Below, in pieces: positions 45,248 through 53,756 of a stretch of 64,000 bases of DNA (its first letter is position 1; every line of letters starts with the position of its first letter). Below the pieces are notes generated by a model. It had not been told where the DNA came from. It saw only the letters and a program-made list of their open reading frames with translations, and made no database searches. This DNA comes from Vulcanimicrobium alpinum (GTDB lineage Bacteria; Vulcanimicrobiota; Vulcanimicrobiia; Vulcanimicrobiales; Vulcanimicrobiaceae). The stretch covers positions 2,422,484 through 2,486,483 of the forward strand of contig NZ_AP025523.1 in the NCBI RefSeq assembly GCF_027923555.1. Reading direction: 5' to 3'. The position numbers and the translations under genes are program-made.

Positions 45248-46035
45248 GCGAGCCCGTCCAGCACACGGTCGCGATCGACGGCAGCGTCGCGACGGTGACG
45301 CTCGCGCGGCCGCAGGCGTACAACGCGATGACGATCGACCTGCTCGAATCGCTGAGCGCGACGCTGCGCGCGCTCGAGCGCGACGCGGCGGTCCGCGCGA
45401 TCGTGCTGACCGGTGAAGGGAAAGGCTTCTGCGCCGGTCAGGCGCTCGACGATCCGCGCGTCTTCCCGCCGGGTGAAGCGGCCGATCTCGGACGGACGGT
45501 GGAACGCTACTACGGCCCGTTCGTCGCGGCCCTGCTCACGATGGAGACCCCGGTCGTCGCGGCGGTGAACGGCGTCGCCGCGGGCGCCGGGATGGGGATT
45601 GCGTGCGCCTGCGATTTTCGCATCGTCGCCGACACGGCATCGTTCACGACGGCGTTCGTGAAGATCGGGCTCGTCCCCGACAGCGCGCTCTCGTTCACCC
45701 TGCCGCGGATCGTCGGCTTCGCGAAGGCGCTCGAGCTCTGCATGCTCGCGGAGAAACTCGGCGCCGCGCGCGCCGACGCGCTCGGTCTGTGCACGCGGGT
45801 CGTCCCGGCCGCGGAGTGCGTCGCCGAGGCGCAGCGCTTCGCCGGCGAGCTCGCGCGCGGACCGCGTGCGATCGGGCTGATTAAACGCGAGCTGCTGCGT
45901 AACGGCGCCGGCGATCTGCGCGCCGCGCTCGCCTACGAAACCGAGATGCAGAGCGTCGCCGGCGCCACTGCGGACTTCGGCGAAGGTCTCGCGGCGTTTC
46001 GCGGCAAGCGCGCCCCGAGCTTTCGCGGCGCGTGA
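45244..46035 (+). CDS. paaG: Crotonase-family isomerase (PaaG-like)
   Basis: 263 residues from ATG 45244 (overlaps the preceding TGA). Crotonase fold with GFCAGQALDD and AFVKIGLVPDSALS. The usual two glutamates are replaced here by Ala/Gly (GAGMGIA) and Asp (VPDS), as in PaaG, which isomerises ring-1,2-epoxyphenylacetyl-CoA to the oxepin. The pairing with PaaF and PaaK supports that function. Confidence 0.82.
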   Translation: MSEPVQHTVAIDGSVATVTLARPQAYNAMTIDLLESLSATLRALERDAAVRAIVLTGEGKGFCAGQALDDPRVFPPGEAADLGRTVERYYGPFVAALLTMETPVVAAVNGVAAGAGMGIACACDFRIVADTASFTTAFVKIGLVPDSALSFTLPRIVGFAKALELCMLAEKLGAARADALGLCTRVVPAAECVAEAQRFAGELARGPRAIGLIKRELLRNGAGDLRAALAYETEMQSVAGATADFGEGLAAFRGKRAPSFRGA

Positions 46036-46502
46036 ACCTCGCGCTGCGGCGCGCGACGGTCGACGACGCGGGCCTGCTCGCCCGCCACCGGGCGGCGGTG
46101 TGGTCCGAAGTCGGCGGCTACACAGTCGAGGAACTCGCCGGCGTCATTCCGCGCTGGGAGACGTTCTTGCGCGAGCGGCTCGCAGACGAGACGTACGTCG
46201 CGTTCGTCGCCGACGACGACGGCGCTCCGGTCGCCAGCGCGGGCGTGCTGATCCTGCCGACGATGCCGCGTCCCGAGCTCGACTCTGCGGAATCGGCACG
46301 CGTCCAATCGGTTTTCGTCGCGCCGCACGCGCGCCGTCGCGCGCTCGCGCGCACCCTGATGGACCGGCTGGTCGCGTACGCGCGCGAACGCGGCCTGATC
46401 TCGCTGACGCTGCATCCGTCGGACGAGGCGCGTCCGCTCTACACGTCGATGGGCTTCACCGCCGCCGACGAGATGCAGCTGCGGCTCTTCACGGAGCCGT
46501 GA
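46032..46502 (+). CDS. GNAT-family N-acetyltransferase
   Basis: 156 residues, GTG start overlapping the paaG stop. Acetyl-CoA binding motif A is degenerate but recognisable: VQSVFVAPHARRRALARTLMD (R/Q-x-x-G position has RRR-A-L). Then LTLHPSDEARPLYTSMGF, the GNAT motif B. Substrate unknown; it sits within a catabolic operon but may be a passenger. Confidence 0.85.
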   Translation: MNLALRRATVDDAGLLARHRAAVWSEVGGYTVEELAGVIPRWETFLRERLADETYVAFVADDDGAPVASAGVLILPTMPRPELDSAESARVQSVFVAPHARRRALARTLMDRLVAYARERGLISLTLHPSDEARPLYTSMGFTAADEMQLRLFTEP

Positions 46503-46503
46503 G

Positions 46504-47403
46504 GTGAAGATCGGAATCGTCGGCGGCGGCGCGATCGGCCTGACGTTCGCCGCAGCGCTGGCGCGCGCGCACGACGTCGTCGTGCTGGTGCGGCGACCCG
46601 AGCTTGCGGCGCTGCTCGCACGCGACGGGATCGCGCTCGTGCGCGACGACGGGGTGGAGATCGTCCGCTGCTTCGCCGCAAGCGACCCCGCCGCGCTGGG
46701 CGGCCGCGACGCGCTGATCGTCGCGGTCAAGGCCTACGCGACGTCCGCCGCGCTCGCGCCGCTCGCGGGGATCCTGCCGCCGCACGCGCTCGTCGCGTCG
46801 GTGCAGAACGGGATCGACTTCGCGGCGGACGCGCGTGCCGCGCTCCCGCACGCGCGCATCGCGGCCGGCTCGACGACGCAGGGTGCGATCGGGATGGGGC
46901 CCGGACGGGTGCGGCCCGCGGGCGCCGGGACGACGGTCTTTGCGCGCGACGATGCGGCGGCGCCATCGAGCGACGCGCTCGCCGGAGCCTGCACTGCATG
47001 CGGCCTTCCCGCGACCGCGGTCGACGACATCCGGCCCGTGCTGTGGCGCAAGCTCGCGATCAACGCCGCGCTGAACCCGCTGGGGGCGCTTGCCCGGCGT
47101 TCCAACGGCGAGGTGGCGAGCGATCCCGACCTGGCGCCGCTCGCGCGGCGCGCCGCGGAGGAAGCGGCGGCGGTCGCGGCTGCGGAGGGAATCGTCCTCG
47201 ACGATCCGTGGGCCGCGGTCGAAGCGGCGGCGCGCGCGACGGCGGCGAACCGCAACTCGATGCTCCAAGACCTCGACGCCGGCCGCCCGACGGAGATCGA
47301 CGCGATCGCCGGCGCGCTCGTCCGGTGCGCCCACGCGCGCGCGATCCCCGTCCCGCTCACCGAGACGCTGCTGCACCTGGTCCGCGCGCGGGAGCGCGCG
47401 TGA
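46504..47403 (+). CDS. panE: 2-dehydropantoate 2-reductase
   Basis: 299 residues. Rossmann start IGIVGGGAIGLTFA (3-16), the substrate-binding Lys in VAVKAY (about 77-82), and the C-terminal RKLAINAALNPLGALA with Lys/Asn of ketopantoate reductase. Reduces ketopantoate to pantoate for coenzyme A synthesis, next to panB with overlapping codons, which fits well. Family members can also reduce other 2-keto acids. Confidence 0.88.
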   Translation: MKIGIVGGGAIGLTFAAALARAHDVVVLVRRPELAALLARDGIALVRDDGVEIVRCFAASDPAALGGRDALIVAVKAYATSAALAPLAGILPPHALVASVQNGIDFAADARAALPHARIAAGSTTQGAIGMGPGRVRPAGAGTTVFARDDAAAPSSDALAGACTACGLPATAVDDIRPVLWRKLAINAALNPLGALARRSNGEVASDPDLAPLARRAAEEAAAVAAAEGIVLDDPWAAVEAAARATAANRNSMLQDLDAGRPTEIDAIAGALVRCAHARAIPVPLTETLLHLVRARERA

Positions 47404-48176
47404 AACCGCGGATCGGGGCCGCGGAGATCGCGGCGCGCAAAGGCAAGCCGTTCCCGGTCGTCACCGCCTACGACGCCCCGTTCGCCGGGTGCGCCGAAGC
47501 CGCGGGCATCGACGTCGTCCTGGTCGGCGATTCGCTCGGGATGGTCGTCCTCGGCTACGGCTCGACGACGCCGGTCGACGTGCACGACATGATTCGTCAC
47601 GCCGGAGCCGTCGTGCGCGGAACGCAGCGCGCACACGTCATCGTCGACTTGCCGTTCGGCACGTACGAGGCATCGGACGAGCGCGCGATCGCGAACGCCG
47701 TACGGCTGATCAAAGAGGGCGGCGCGTCGTCGGTGAAGCTCGAGGGCGGCGACGCGATCGCGCCGCGCATCCGTGCGATCGTGAACGCCGGGATCCCCGT
47801 CTGCGCGCACATCGGCCTGCTCCCGCAGACCGCGGCGCTCGGTGAAGGCTTCAAAACGCGGCGCGCGCGCGAAGCGCTGGTGCGCGACGCACACGCCGTG
47901 GTGACGGCGGGCGCCTACGCGGTCGTCCTCGAGATGGTCGATCCGGCGATCGCCGCCGCGATCACGAGCGAGGTCGGGATTCCGACGATCGGGATCGGGA
48001 GCGGGCCGGACTGCGACGCGCAGGTGCTGGTGATGCACGACGTGCTCGGGCTGTACCCGAACCCGCCGAAGTTCGCGAAGGCCTACGCCGGCCTCGCCAA
48101 CGACGCGACGAACGCCCTGCGCGCGTACGCCGGCGAAGTGCGCTCGGGCGCCTTCCCCGCAAGGCGCGCGGAGTGA
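47400..48176 (+). CDS. panB: 3-methyl-2-oxobutanoate hydroxymethyltransferase
   Basis: 258 residues from GTG 47400, overlapping the panE stop. TIM-barrel with metal ligands in LVGDSLGMV (Asp) and the second Asp in IVDLPFGTY, catalytic Glu in VKLEGGD, and the end motif VLVMHDVLGLYP. Makes ketopantoate from ketoisovalerate and methylene-THF. Overlaps the fumarase gene by 4 nt. Confidence 0.93.
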   Translation: MKPRIGAAEIAARKGKPFPVVTAYDAPFAGCAEAAGIDVVLVGDSLGMVVLGYGSTTPVDVHDMIRHAGAVVRGTQRAHVIVDLPFGTYEASDERAIANAVRLIKEGGASSVKLEGGDAIAPRIRAIVNAGIPVCAHIGLLPQTAALGEGFKTRRAREALVRDAHAVVTAGAYAVVLEMVDPAIAAAITSEVGIPTIGIGSGPDCDAQVLVMHDVLGLYPNPPKFAKAYAGLANDATNALRAYAGEVRSGAFPARRAE

Positions 48177-49018
48177 CCGGCGTGCGCGAGCTCGACGTCG
48201 CGCGGATCGCCGACGCGGTCGCGGGCGCGCTCGAAACGGCGGCGAGCCGCCTTCCCGAGGACTACCTGCGCGCGCTGGAAACCGCCGCCGATCGCGAAGC
48301 GGCACCGCTCGCGAAAGACGTGATCGCAACGCTGCTCGAGAACGCGCGTTACGCCGAGAGCGAAGCAATCCCGACCTGTCAGGACACCGGGATGGCGGTG
48401 CTGTTCGTCGAGCTCGGGCAGGACGTGCACCTCGTCGGCGGCGATCTCAACGCGGCGCTCGACGCCGGCGTGCGCCGCGCCTACGGCGAACTGCGCAAGT
48501 CGGTCGTCGCCGATCCGCTGCTGCGCGTGAACACCCGCGACAACACGCCCGCGATCGTGCACCTGAGGATGGCACCAGGCGACGGCGTGCGCATCGACGC
48601 GCTGATGAAAGGCTTCGGTGCCGAGATGATGAGCCGCAGCGGGATGCTGCCGCCGTCGGCCGGGATCGCCGGCGTGAAGACGTTCGTGCTCGACGTCGTG
48701 CGGAGCGCCGGACCCAACGCGTGTCCGCCGCTGATCGTCGGCGTGGGGATCGGCGGTTCGTTCGACACTGTCGGCGGTCACGCGAAGCACGCGCTGGTCC
48801 GCGCGCTCGGCGCCGCGAACGACGCACCGCATCTCGCCGAACTCGAACGCGACCTGCTCGCGCAGATCAACGCGCTCGGCGTCGGACCGCAGGGTCTGGG
48901 CGGCGTGACGACGGCGCTCGCGGTCCACGTCGAAGCGGCGCCGACGCACATCGCCGCGCTGCCGGTCGCAGTGAACCTCAACTGCTCGGCGCCGCGACGC
49001 GTCTCGATCGCGCTGTGA
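48173..49018 (+). CDS. fumA: Class I fumarate hydratase, alpha subunit
   Basis: 281 residues. Iron-sulfur dehydratase with the three cluster cysteines expected: C69 (PTCQDTG), C184 (PNACPP) and C271 (LNCSAPR). GGSFDTVGGHAKHAL is the conserved substrate loop. Together with the next gene this makes the two-subunit class I fumarase or tartrate dehydratase. GTG start within the panB stop; stop overlaps the beta subunit start (GTGA). Confidence 0.9.
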   Translation: MTGVRELDVARIADAVAGALETAASRLPEDYLRALETAADREAAPLAKDVIATLLENARYAESEAIPTCQDTGMAVLFVELGQDVHLVGGDLNAALDAGVRRAYGELRKSVVADPLLRVNTRDNTPAIVHLRMAPGDGVRIDALMKGFGAEMMSRSGMLPPSAGIAGVKTFVLDVVRSAGPNACPPLIVGVGIGGSFDTVGGHAKHALVRALGAANDAPHLAELERDLLAQINALGVGPQGLGGVTTALAVHVEAAPTHIAALPVAVNLNCSAPRRVSIAL

Positions 49019-49554
49019 GCGTCGTCGCGCTCGAGATCGCGACACCCCTCGACGAGGAACGCGTGCGCGCACTGCGCGCCGGGGCCAAGGTGCTGATCAG
49101 CGGCCGCGTCTACGGTGCGCGCGACGCCGCGCACATGCGGATGCTGGCGATGCTCGAACGTGGCGAACCGCTGCCGATCCCGCTCGAGGGCGCCGCGATC
49201 TACTACGTCGGTCCGGCGCCGGCGAAGGCCGGTCACGCGATCGGCCCCGCCGGCCCGACGACGAGCGGACGAATGGACGGGATGACGATCCCGCTCCTCG
49301 CGCGCGGCCTGCGCGCGACGATCGGCAAAGGCTACCGCTCGCAGGAGGTGCGCGACGCGATGCAGCGCTGCGGCGCGGTCTACTTCGGCGCCGTCGGCGG
49401 CGCCGCCGCGCTCCTCGCGCGCAGCATCGTCGCGAGTCGCGTGATCGCGTTCGACGACCTCGGCACCGAAGCGATCTACGAACTCACCTTCGACGGTTTC
49501 CCCGCGATCGTCGTCAACGACGCCCAGGGCGGCGAAGCCTACGTGCGCGGCTAG
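49015..49554 (+). CDS. fumB: Class I fumarate hydratase, beta subunit
   Basis: 179 residues from GTG 49015. Family strands GAAIYYVGPAP, GPTTSGRMD and GKGYRS (anion site) are present, as is the C-terminal IVVNDAQGGEA. Forms the catalytic complex with the alpha subunit. Its TAG stop coincides with the stop of hmgA on the other strand at one palindromic CTAG (49551-49554). Confidence 0.9.
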   Translation: MSVVALEIATPLDEERVRALRAGAKVLISGRVYGARDAAHMRMLAMLERGEPLPIPLEGAAIYYVGPAPAKAGHAIGPAGPTTSGRMDGMTIPLLARGLRATIGKGYRSQEVRDAMQRCGAVYFGAVGGAAALLARSIVASRVIAFDDLGTEAIYELTFDGFPAIVVNDAQGGEAYVRG

Positions 49555-50711
49555 ACGCGCTGCGCGATCCAGCTCCGGAAGTACTGCGGGTCTTCGACGG
49601 GCGCCGCGGTTTCCGCGATGCGCAGCGGATGGAAAAGGTCGATCGCGACGGCGAGTTCGTCGGTTGCGGTCTTGCCGAGCGATGCTTCGACCGCGCCCGG
49701 CTGCGGTCCGTGCGGCGCGCCGGCGGCGTGCAGGGTGACCGAGCGTTCCTCGATCCCGCGGCGCGACATGAAGTTGCCCGAGGCGTAGTAGATGATCTCG
49801 TCGCAGTCGACCGACGAATGGTTGTACGGCGCGGGAATCGCTTCGGGATGATAATCGAACATCCGCGGCGCGAAGAGGATAAACGCGGCCCCGGGCGCGT
49901 CCCAGATCTGGTGCGACGACGGCGGCTGGTGAAGTTTCCCGGTGATCGGCGCGTACTCGTCGGCGTTGAACGCCCACGGATAGCAGTAGCCGTCCCAGCC
50001 GACGACGTCGAACGGATGGTTGGCAACGGTGTACTTCGCGTGCCGTCCCTTCGCGGTGACGCGGACGTCGAACTCACCCGTCGCGTCGACCGGATCGCGC
50101 AGTGCGGGCGCGCGAAAATCGCGTTCGTAGTAGGGCGCCCACTCCGCGAGCTGCCCGAACTCGTTGCGGAACTTCCGCGGAATCGTGATCTGCCCGGAAC
50201 TCTCCGCGATCAGCAGCGCGGTGTCGCTGCGCGGCTGCAAGCGGTACGTGGTTCCCATCGGGACGTAGAGATAGTCGTGCGCGCGATACGGCAATTCGCC
50301 GAACGGTGATTGCAGCACGCCCTCGCCGCGCTGCACGAAGAGCATCTCGTCGCCGCTCGAGTTGCGGAAAAAGAACTCCATCGCATCCGTCACCTCGGCA
50401 GTCGAGATGACGAGGTCGTCGTTGCCGGCGAGCGGGACGCGCGCGTCGACGGCGTTGCCGCGGACGGTGTGGCGGCCGGTGAACCAATGCCGGTTGCGCA
50501 CCGGATCGTTCGGCAGAAAGCGGACCATCGGCCGTTCCCACGGCTGGACGTCAAGCGTCGCCGTCGGCGGCCGCAGATGATACGCGAGCGAGTAGACGCT
50601 CTCGAAGCCCTTCGTCGAGATCAGCTCTTCCGCGTAGAGGCCGCCGTCGGGGTTGCGGAACTGGATGTGCCGCTTCGCCGGGAGACGGCCTTGCCGAACG
50701 TAGGACGCCAT
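49551..50711 (-). CDS. hmgA: Homogentisate 1,2-dioxygenase
   Basis: 386 residues. Opens the ring of homogentisate to maleylacetoacetate using Fe(II). Bicupin family residues are visible: PYNHSSVDCDEIIYY and LHAAGAPHGPQPG hold the His/Glu iron site; TTYRLQP and DGYCYPWAFN are typical of the shorter bacterial type. Encoded 5 nt downstream of hppD, which makes its substrate. Maleylacetoacetate isomerase and fumarylacetoacetase are not in the window; the convergent fumarase could consume the fumarate produced. Confidence 0.92.
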   Translation of the reverse strand: MASYVRQGRLPAKRHIQFRNPDGGLYAEELISTKGFESVYSLAYHLRPPTATLDVQPWERPMVRFLPNDPVRNRHWFTGRHTVRGNAVDARVPLAGNDDLVISTAEVTDAMEFFFRNSSGDEMLFVQRGEGVLQSPFGELPYRAHDYLYVPMGTTYRLQPRSDTALLIAESSGQITIPRKFRNEFGQLAEWAPYYERDFRAPALRDPVDATGEFDVRVTAKGRHAKYTVANHPFDVVGWDGYCYPWAFNADEYAPITGKLHQPPSSHQIWDAPGAAFILFAPRMFDYHPEAIPAPYNHSSVDCDEIIYYASGNFMSRRGIEERSVTLHAAGAPHGPQPGAVEASLGKTATDELAVAIDLFHPLRIAETAAPVEDPQYFRSWIAQRV

Positions 50712-50716
50712 GCGGA

Positions 50717-51835
50717 CTACAACGTCCCGCGCTTCGCCTGCTCCTGCTCGATCGACACGAACAGCGCTTTGAAGTTCCCTTTGCCGAACGACAGCGCGCC
50801 GTGCCGCTGGATGATCTCGAGGAAGAGCGTGGGGCGGTCTTGGAGCGGCTTGGTGAAGATCTGCAGCATGTAACCGCGGTCGTCGCGATCGACGAGGATG
50901 CTCAAACGCCGCAGCGCCTCGACGTCTTCCTCGATCGCCCCGACGCGCGCCGGCAATTCCTCGTAGTACGACGCCGGCGCGTCGAGCAGTTCGACGCCGT
51001 TGCGGCGCAGCGCTTCGACCGTGGCTACGATGTCGTCGGTCTGGATCGCGACGTGCTGGATCCCCGCGCCGCCGTAGTACTCGAGATACTCTTCGATCTG
51101 CGACTTCTTCTTGCCGTGCGCGGGTTCGTTGATCGGGAACTTGATGCCGCCGCCGGCCGACTGCATCACCCGCGACTTGAGCGCGGTGAACTCGGTCGAG
51201 ATGTCGCGGTCGTCGAACGAGATGAGCGGCGCTAGGCCGAGCGTGCGCGTGTAGAAGTCGCACCACGCGTCCATCTCGCCCCAGCCGACGTTGGCGACGG
51301 TGTGGTCGATCCGCGTGAGCCCGACCGGCCGCGACGGGAACGTCGAGCCGTCCAGCGGGACGAAGCCCGGGAGCCACACGCCGTCGTATGCGCCGCGCTG
51401 CACGAGCGTGTGCACCGTGTCGCCGTACGTCGCGAACGTTGCGAGCACCGCCTCGCCGCGCTCGTCGCGCACGGTCTGCGGTGCGTACACCGGCGCCGCG
51501 CCGTTGGCAACGGCATGGGCGTACACGGCGACGGCGTCGTCGACGGCGATCGCGACCGCGCGGACGCCGTCGCCGTGGCGCGCGACGTGCGCGCCGATCG
51601 GACCGTGGGGTCGCAGGCTCGAGGTCAGTACCAGCCGCACGTCGTTCTGCACCAGCACGTACGAGACGGTGTCGGGGTTGCCGGTCTCCGGACCGCGATA
51701 CGCGAGCGCCTCGAAGCCCAGCGCGCCGCAGTAGTAATAGGCCGCCTGCTTGGCGTTCCCGACCCACAGTTCGAGGTGATCGAAACGGAAGCCGCGGTTG
51801 TCGATCGAGGCTGGCGCCGGGAACGTCTGATGCAT
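50717..51835 (-). CDS. hppD: 4-hydroxyphenylpyruvate dioxygenase
   Basis: 372 residues. Converts 4-hydroxyphenylpyruvate to homogentisate. Two vicinal-oxygen-chelate domains; the Fe(II) triad is H178 (RIDHTVAN), H261 (GIQHVAIQ) and E340 (TLFLEIIQR), and FTALKSRVM and KSQIEEYLEYY are family stretches. Divergent from an Lrp-family regulator with 84 nt between start codons. Confidence 0.95.
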   Translation of the reverse strand: MHQTFPAPASIDNRGFRFDHLELWVGNAKQAAYYYCGALGFEALAYRGPETGNPDTVSYVLVQNDVRLVLTSSLRPHGPIGAHVARHGDGVRAVAIAVDDAVAVYAHAVANGAAPVYAPQTVRDERGEAVLATFATYGDTVHTLVQRGAYDGVWLPGFVPLDGSTFPSRPVGLTRIDHTVANVGWGEMDAWCDFYTRTLGLAPLISFDDRDISTEFTALKSRVMQSAGGGIKFPINEPAHGKKKSQIEEYLEYYGGAGIQHVAIQTDDIVATVEALRRNGVELLDAPASYYEELPARVGAIEEDVEALRRLSILVDRDDRGYMLQIFTKPLQDRPTLFLEIIQRHGALSFGKGNFKALFVSIEQEQAKRGTL

Positions 51836-51919
51836 GCGAGTATCGTACGCCGCGGCCGCCGGGGAGGCACCGTCGCGCGCGCAATTCTATGCCAAACTAT
51901 GATACCCTGGCGGCATCCT

Positions 51920-52411
51920 ATGTCAGAGAACCTCCTCGACGAGACCGATAAGCGCATCCTTTCGGCACTCCAGCGCAATGGGCGGCTTCAGAACGTGGAC
52001 CTCGCGAAGGCCGTGGGGCTGTCTCCTTCGCCGTGCTTGCGGCGCGTGAAGCGCCTGGAGGACGGCGGGTTCATCGAACGCTACGGAGCGCTGCTCGACC
52101 GCACGAAGCTCGGCTTCGGGATCACAGCGTTTCTGAGCATCGAGATCGAGCGGAACCGCAAGGCCGAGACGGAGCTGCTGCGCGATCAGCTGCGCGCGCT
52201 GCCGCAGGTCGTCGCTTGTCACATCATCACCGGCGATGCCGACTTTTTCCTCGAGATCGTCGCGCGCGACCTCGCCGGCTACTCGGCGTTCGTCCTCGAC
52301 GTGCTCAACAAACTCCCCGGCATCAAGAGCATCCGGTCGAGCATCTCGCTCGAAGCGGTGAAAGCCAACGCACCCCTCCCGCTCGGCAGCGACAAACGCA
52401 CGTCACGCTGA
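51920..52411 (+). CDS. Lrp/AsnC-family regulator
   Basis: 163 residues from ATG 51920 (ATG 51899 also possible). N-terminal HTH (DETDKRILSALQRNGRLQNV, LAKAVGLSPSPCLRRVKRLE) and C-terminal RAM domain (HIITGDADFFLEIVARD). Being divergent from hppD-hmgA, it probably activates or represses that tyrosine-catabolic pair in response to an amino acid. ATGCC (51889) and GGCAT (51912) form a weak dyad across the start region. A short hairpin-forming repeat overlaps the stop. Confidence 0.9.
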   Translation: MSENLLDETDKRILSALQRNGRLQNVDLAKAVGLSPSPCLRRVKRLEDGGFIERYGALLDRTKLGFGITAFLSIEIERNRKAETELLRDQLRALPQVVACHIITGDADFFLEIVARDLAGYSAFVLDVLNKLPGIKSIRSSISLEAVKANAPLPLGSDKRTSR

Positions 52412-52423
52412 GCCCAGCGTGAC
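52402..52423. terminator. Inverted GTCACGCTG repeat after the Lrp gene
   Basis: GTCACGCTG (52402-52410) and CAGCGTGAC (52415-52423) form a perfect 9-bp stem around a 4-nt loop, across the stop codon of the Lrp gene and 8 bp before the IS5 target duplicate. This dispersed repeat, arranged as an inverted pair, could act as a transcription end. Confidence 0.55.
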
Positions 52424-52430
52424 ATGCGCG

Positions 52431-52434
52431 TTAG
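52431..52434. repeat. Target-site duplication TTAG, left copy (IS5-2)
   Basis: TTAG flanks the IS left end and recurs at 53753-53756. It fits the YTAR rule shown by CTAG at copy 1. Confidence 0.9.
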
Positions 52435-53752
52435 CAGGCCGATGAAAAATCGGCCGAGTTGATGTTGGCGTGACGGCGTTTTTCGCGTATTATAAGAGCA
52501 AGTCTCCTCATACCTTGGTGAGGTTGCGGCCGATGCGGACTCATGATGAGCAGCGTGCATCCGTTTGGACGACGTTGCAGCCGGAAGACACCGTGCCCGG
52601 CGATCATCCGTTGCGCCCGATGCGCGTGATGGTCAACGAAATTCTGCGCGAACTCTCGCCGGAGTTTTCCAAGCTCTACTCCCGACGGGGCCGGCCATCG
52701 ATCGCGCCGGAGAAGCTGCTGCGAGCCTTGCTGTTGCAAATGTTCTACTCGATCCGCAGCGAGCCGATGCTGCTGGAGCAGTTGCGTTACAATTTGCTCT
52801 TTCGTTGGTTCGTGGGCTTGAGCATGGACGACAAGATCTGGGACCCCTCGACGTTCAGCAAGAACCGCGATCGGTTCTTGAATGGCGAAATCTCCGAGCG
52901 GTTCTTCGCCGCCGTGGTCGAGCGGGCGCGTGCCGACGAACTGCTCTCGAACGAGCATTTCACCGTCGATGGGACGCTAATCGAGGCGTGGGCCAGCCAC
53001 AAGAGCTTTCGGCCCAAGTCGGACGACGAACCGCCGACCTCGAGCGGCGGTCGCAACGAGGGCGTGAACTTTCGTGGCCGGCCGCGCAGCAACGAGACGC
53101 ACGTCTCGAGTACCGATCCGGACGCGCGGTTGTACCGCAAGAGCAGCGGCGCGCCGGCGATTCTCGGCTATCTCGGACATGCTCTGATGGAGAATCGCAA
53201 CGGCTTGATAGTCGGCGTGAAGACCACTCGCGCGACCGGGATCGCCGAACGCGAAGCAGCGCTGGAATTGATTCGCGGGGTCAGCGGAAGCAACCGAATC
53301 ACGCTCGGCGCCGACAAGGCGTACGATACCAAAGACTTTGTCGAGGCGTTGCGAGCGCTCAACGTGACGCCGCACGTTGCTCAAAATACGACCCGTCGCC
53401 GCAGCGCGATCGACCGCCGAACCGTCCGCCATCCGGGCTACACGGTGAGTCAACGCAGGCGCAAGTTGATCGAGGAGAGCTTCGGGTGGGGCAAGACGAT
53501 CGGCCGATTGCGCAAGGTGCATTTCCGCGGGCTTGATCTGGTCGGCGACATTGTGCGCTGGACGGCCGCGGCGTACAACTTGATCAGGATACGCAATCTG
53601 AGGGCCGCGACATGATGCGAAGTGATGCTGACCCGAGGGGGCGTTTTCGAGATGAACCGCTCGGCAACGGGCTTCGAGAGGTCCGCCGACCTCCCGAAAA
53701 CCGTGCTGAACGGGCAGTTCGCGAACCACGCGCCGATTTTTTCACGGGGCTG
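52435..53752 (+). mobile_element. IS5-family insertion sequence, intact copy 2
   Basis: 1,318 bp, left end CAGGCCGATGAAAAATCGG; the right end read inward is CAGCCCCGTGAAAAAATCGG. A single transposase gene fills it. Almost identical to copy 1 apart from about seven point differences and the right-hand last 10 bp, where the outer bases differ (CACGGGGCTG against CAGCACCCTG). TTAG duplicates on both sides show a simple insertion. Orientation is the same as copy 1, 47.9 kb away. Confidence 0.95.
52533..53615 (+). CDS. IS5-family DDE transposase
   Basis: 360 residues from ATG 52533, 9 nt after GAGG and matching the usual start of the family; a GTG at 52470 would add 21 residues. The N-terminal DUF772 domain (RGRPSIAPEKLLRALLLQ, RYNLLFRWFVGL) is followed by the DDE core. 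First Asp in EHFTVDGTL (residue 146 from this start), second in TLGADKAYD, Glu in RRKLIEESFGW. Appears full length and likely active; it could also act in trans on copy 1. Confidence 0.95.
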   Translation: MRTHDEQRASVWTTLQPEDTVPGDHPLRPMRVMVNEILRELSPEFSKLYSRRGRPSIAPEKLLRALLLQMFYSIRSEPMLLEQLRYNLLFRWFVGLSMDDKIWDPSTFSKNRDRFLNGEISERFFAAVVERARADELLSNEHFTVDGTLIEAWASHKSFRPKSDDEPPTSSGGRNEGVNFRGRPRSNETHVSSTDPDARLYRKSSGAPAILGYLGHALMENRNGLIVGVKTTRATGIAEREAALELIRGVSGSNRITLGADKAYDTKDFVEALRALNVTPHVAQNTTRRRSAIDRRTVRHPGYTVSQRRRKLIEESFGWGKTIGRLRKVHFRGLDLVGDIVRWTAAAYNLIRIRNLRAAT

Positions 53753-53756
53753 TTAG
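53753..53756. repeat. Target-site duplication TTAG, right copy (IS5-2)
   Basis: TTAG next to the right end. Its first three bases are the complement of the thiolase stop codon, so the duplication has kept that stop. Confidence 0.9.

Noticed and set aside
1889-53752. The whole IS5-bracketed segment as a composite transposon
   Set aside because: Each copy has its own 4-bp duplication (CTAG and TTAG) and the outer duplicates differ, so the two copies inserted independently. Only a recombination risk is reported.
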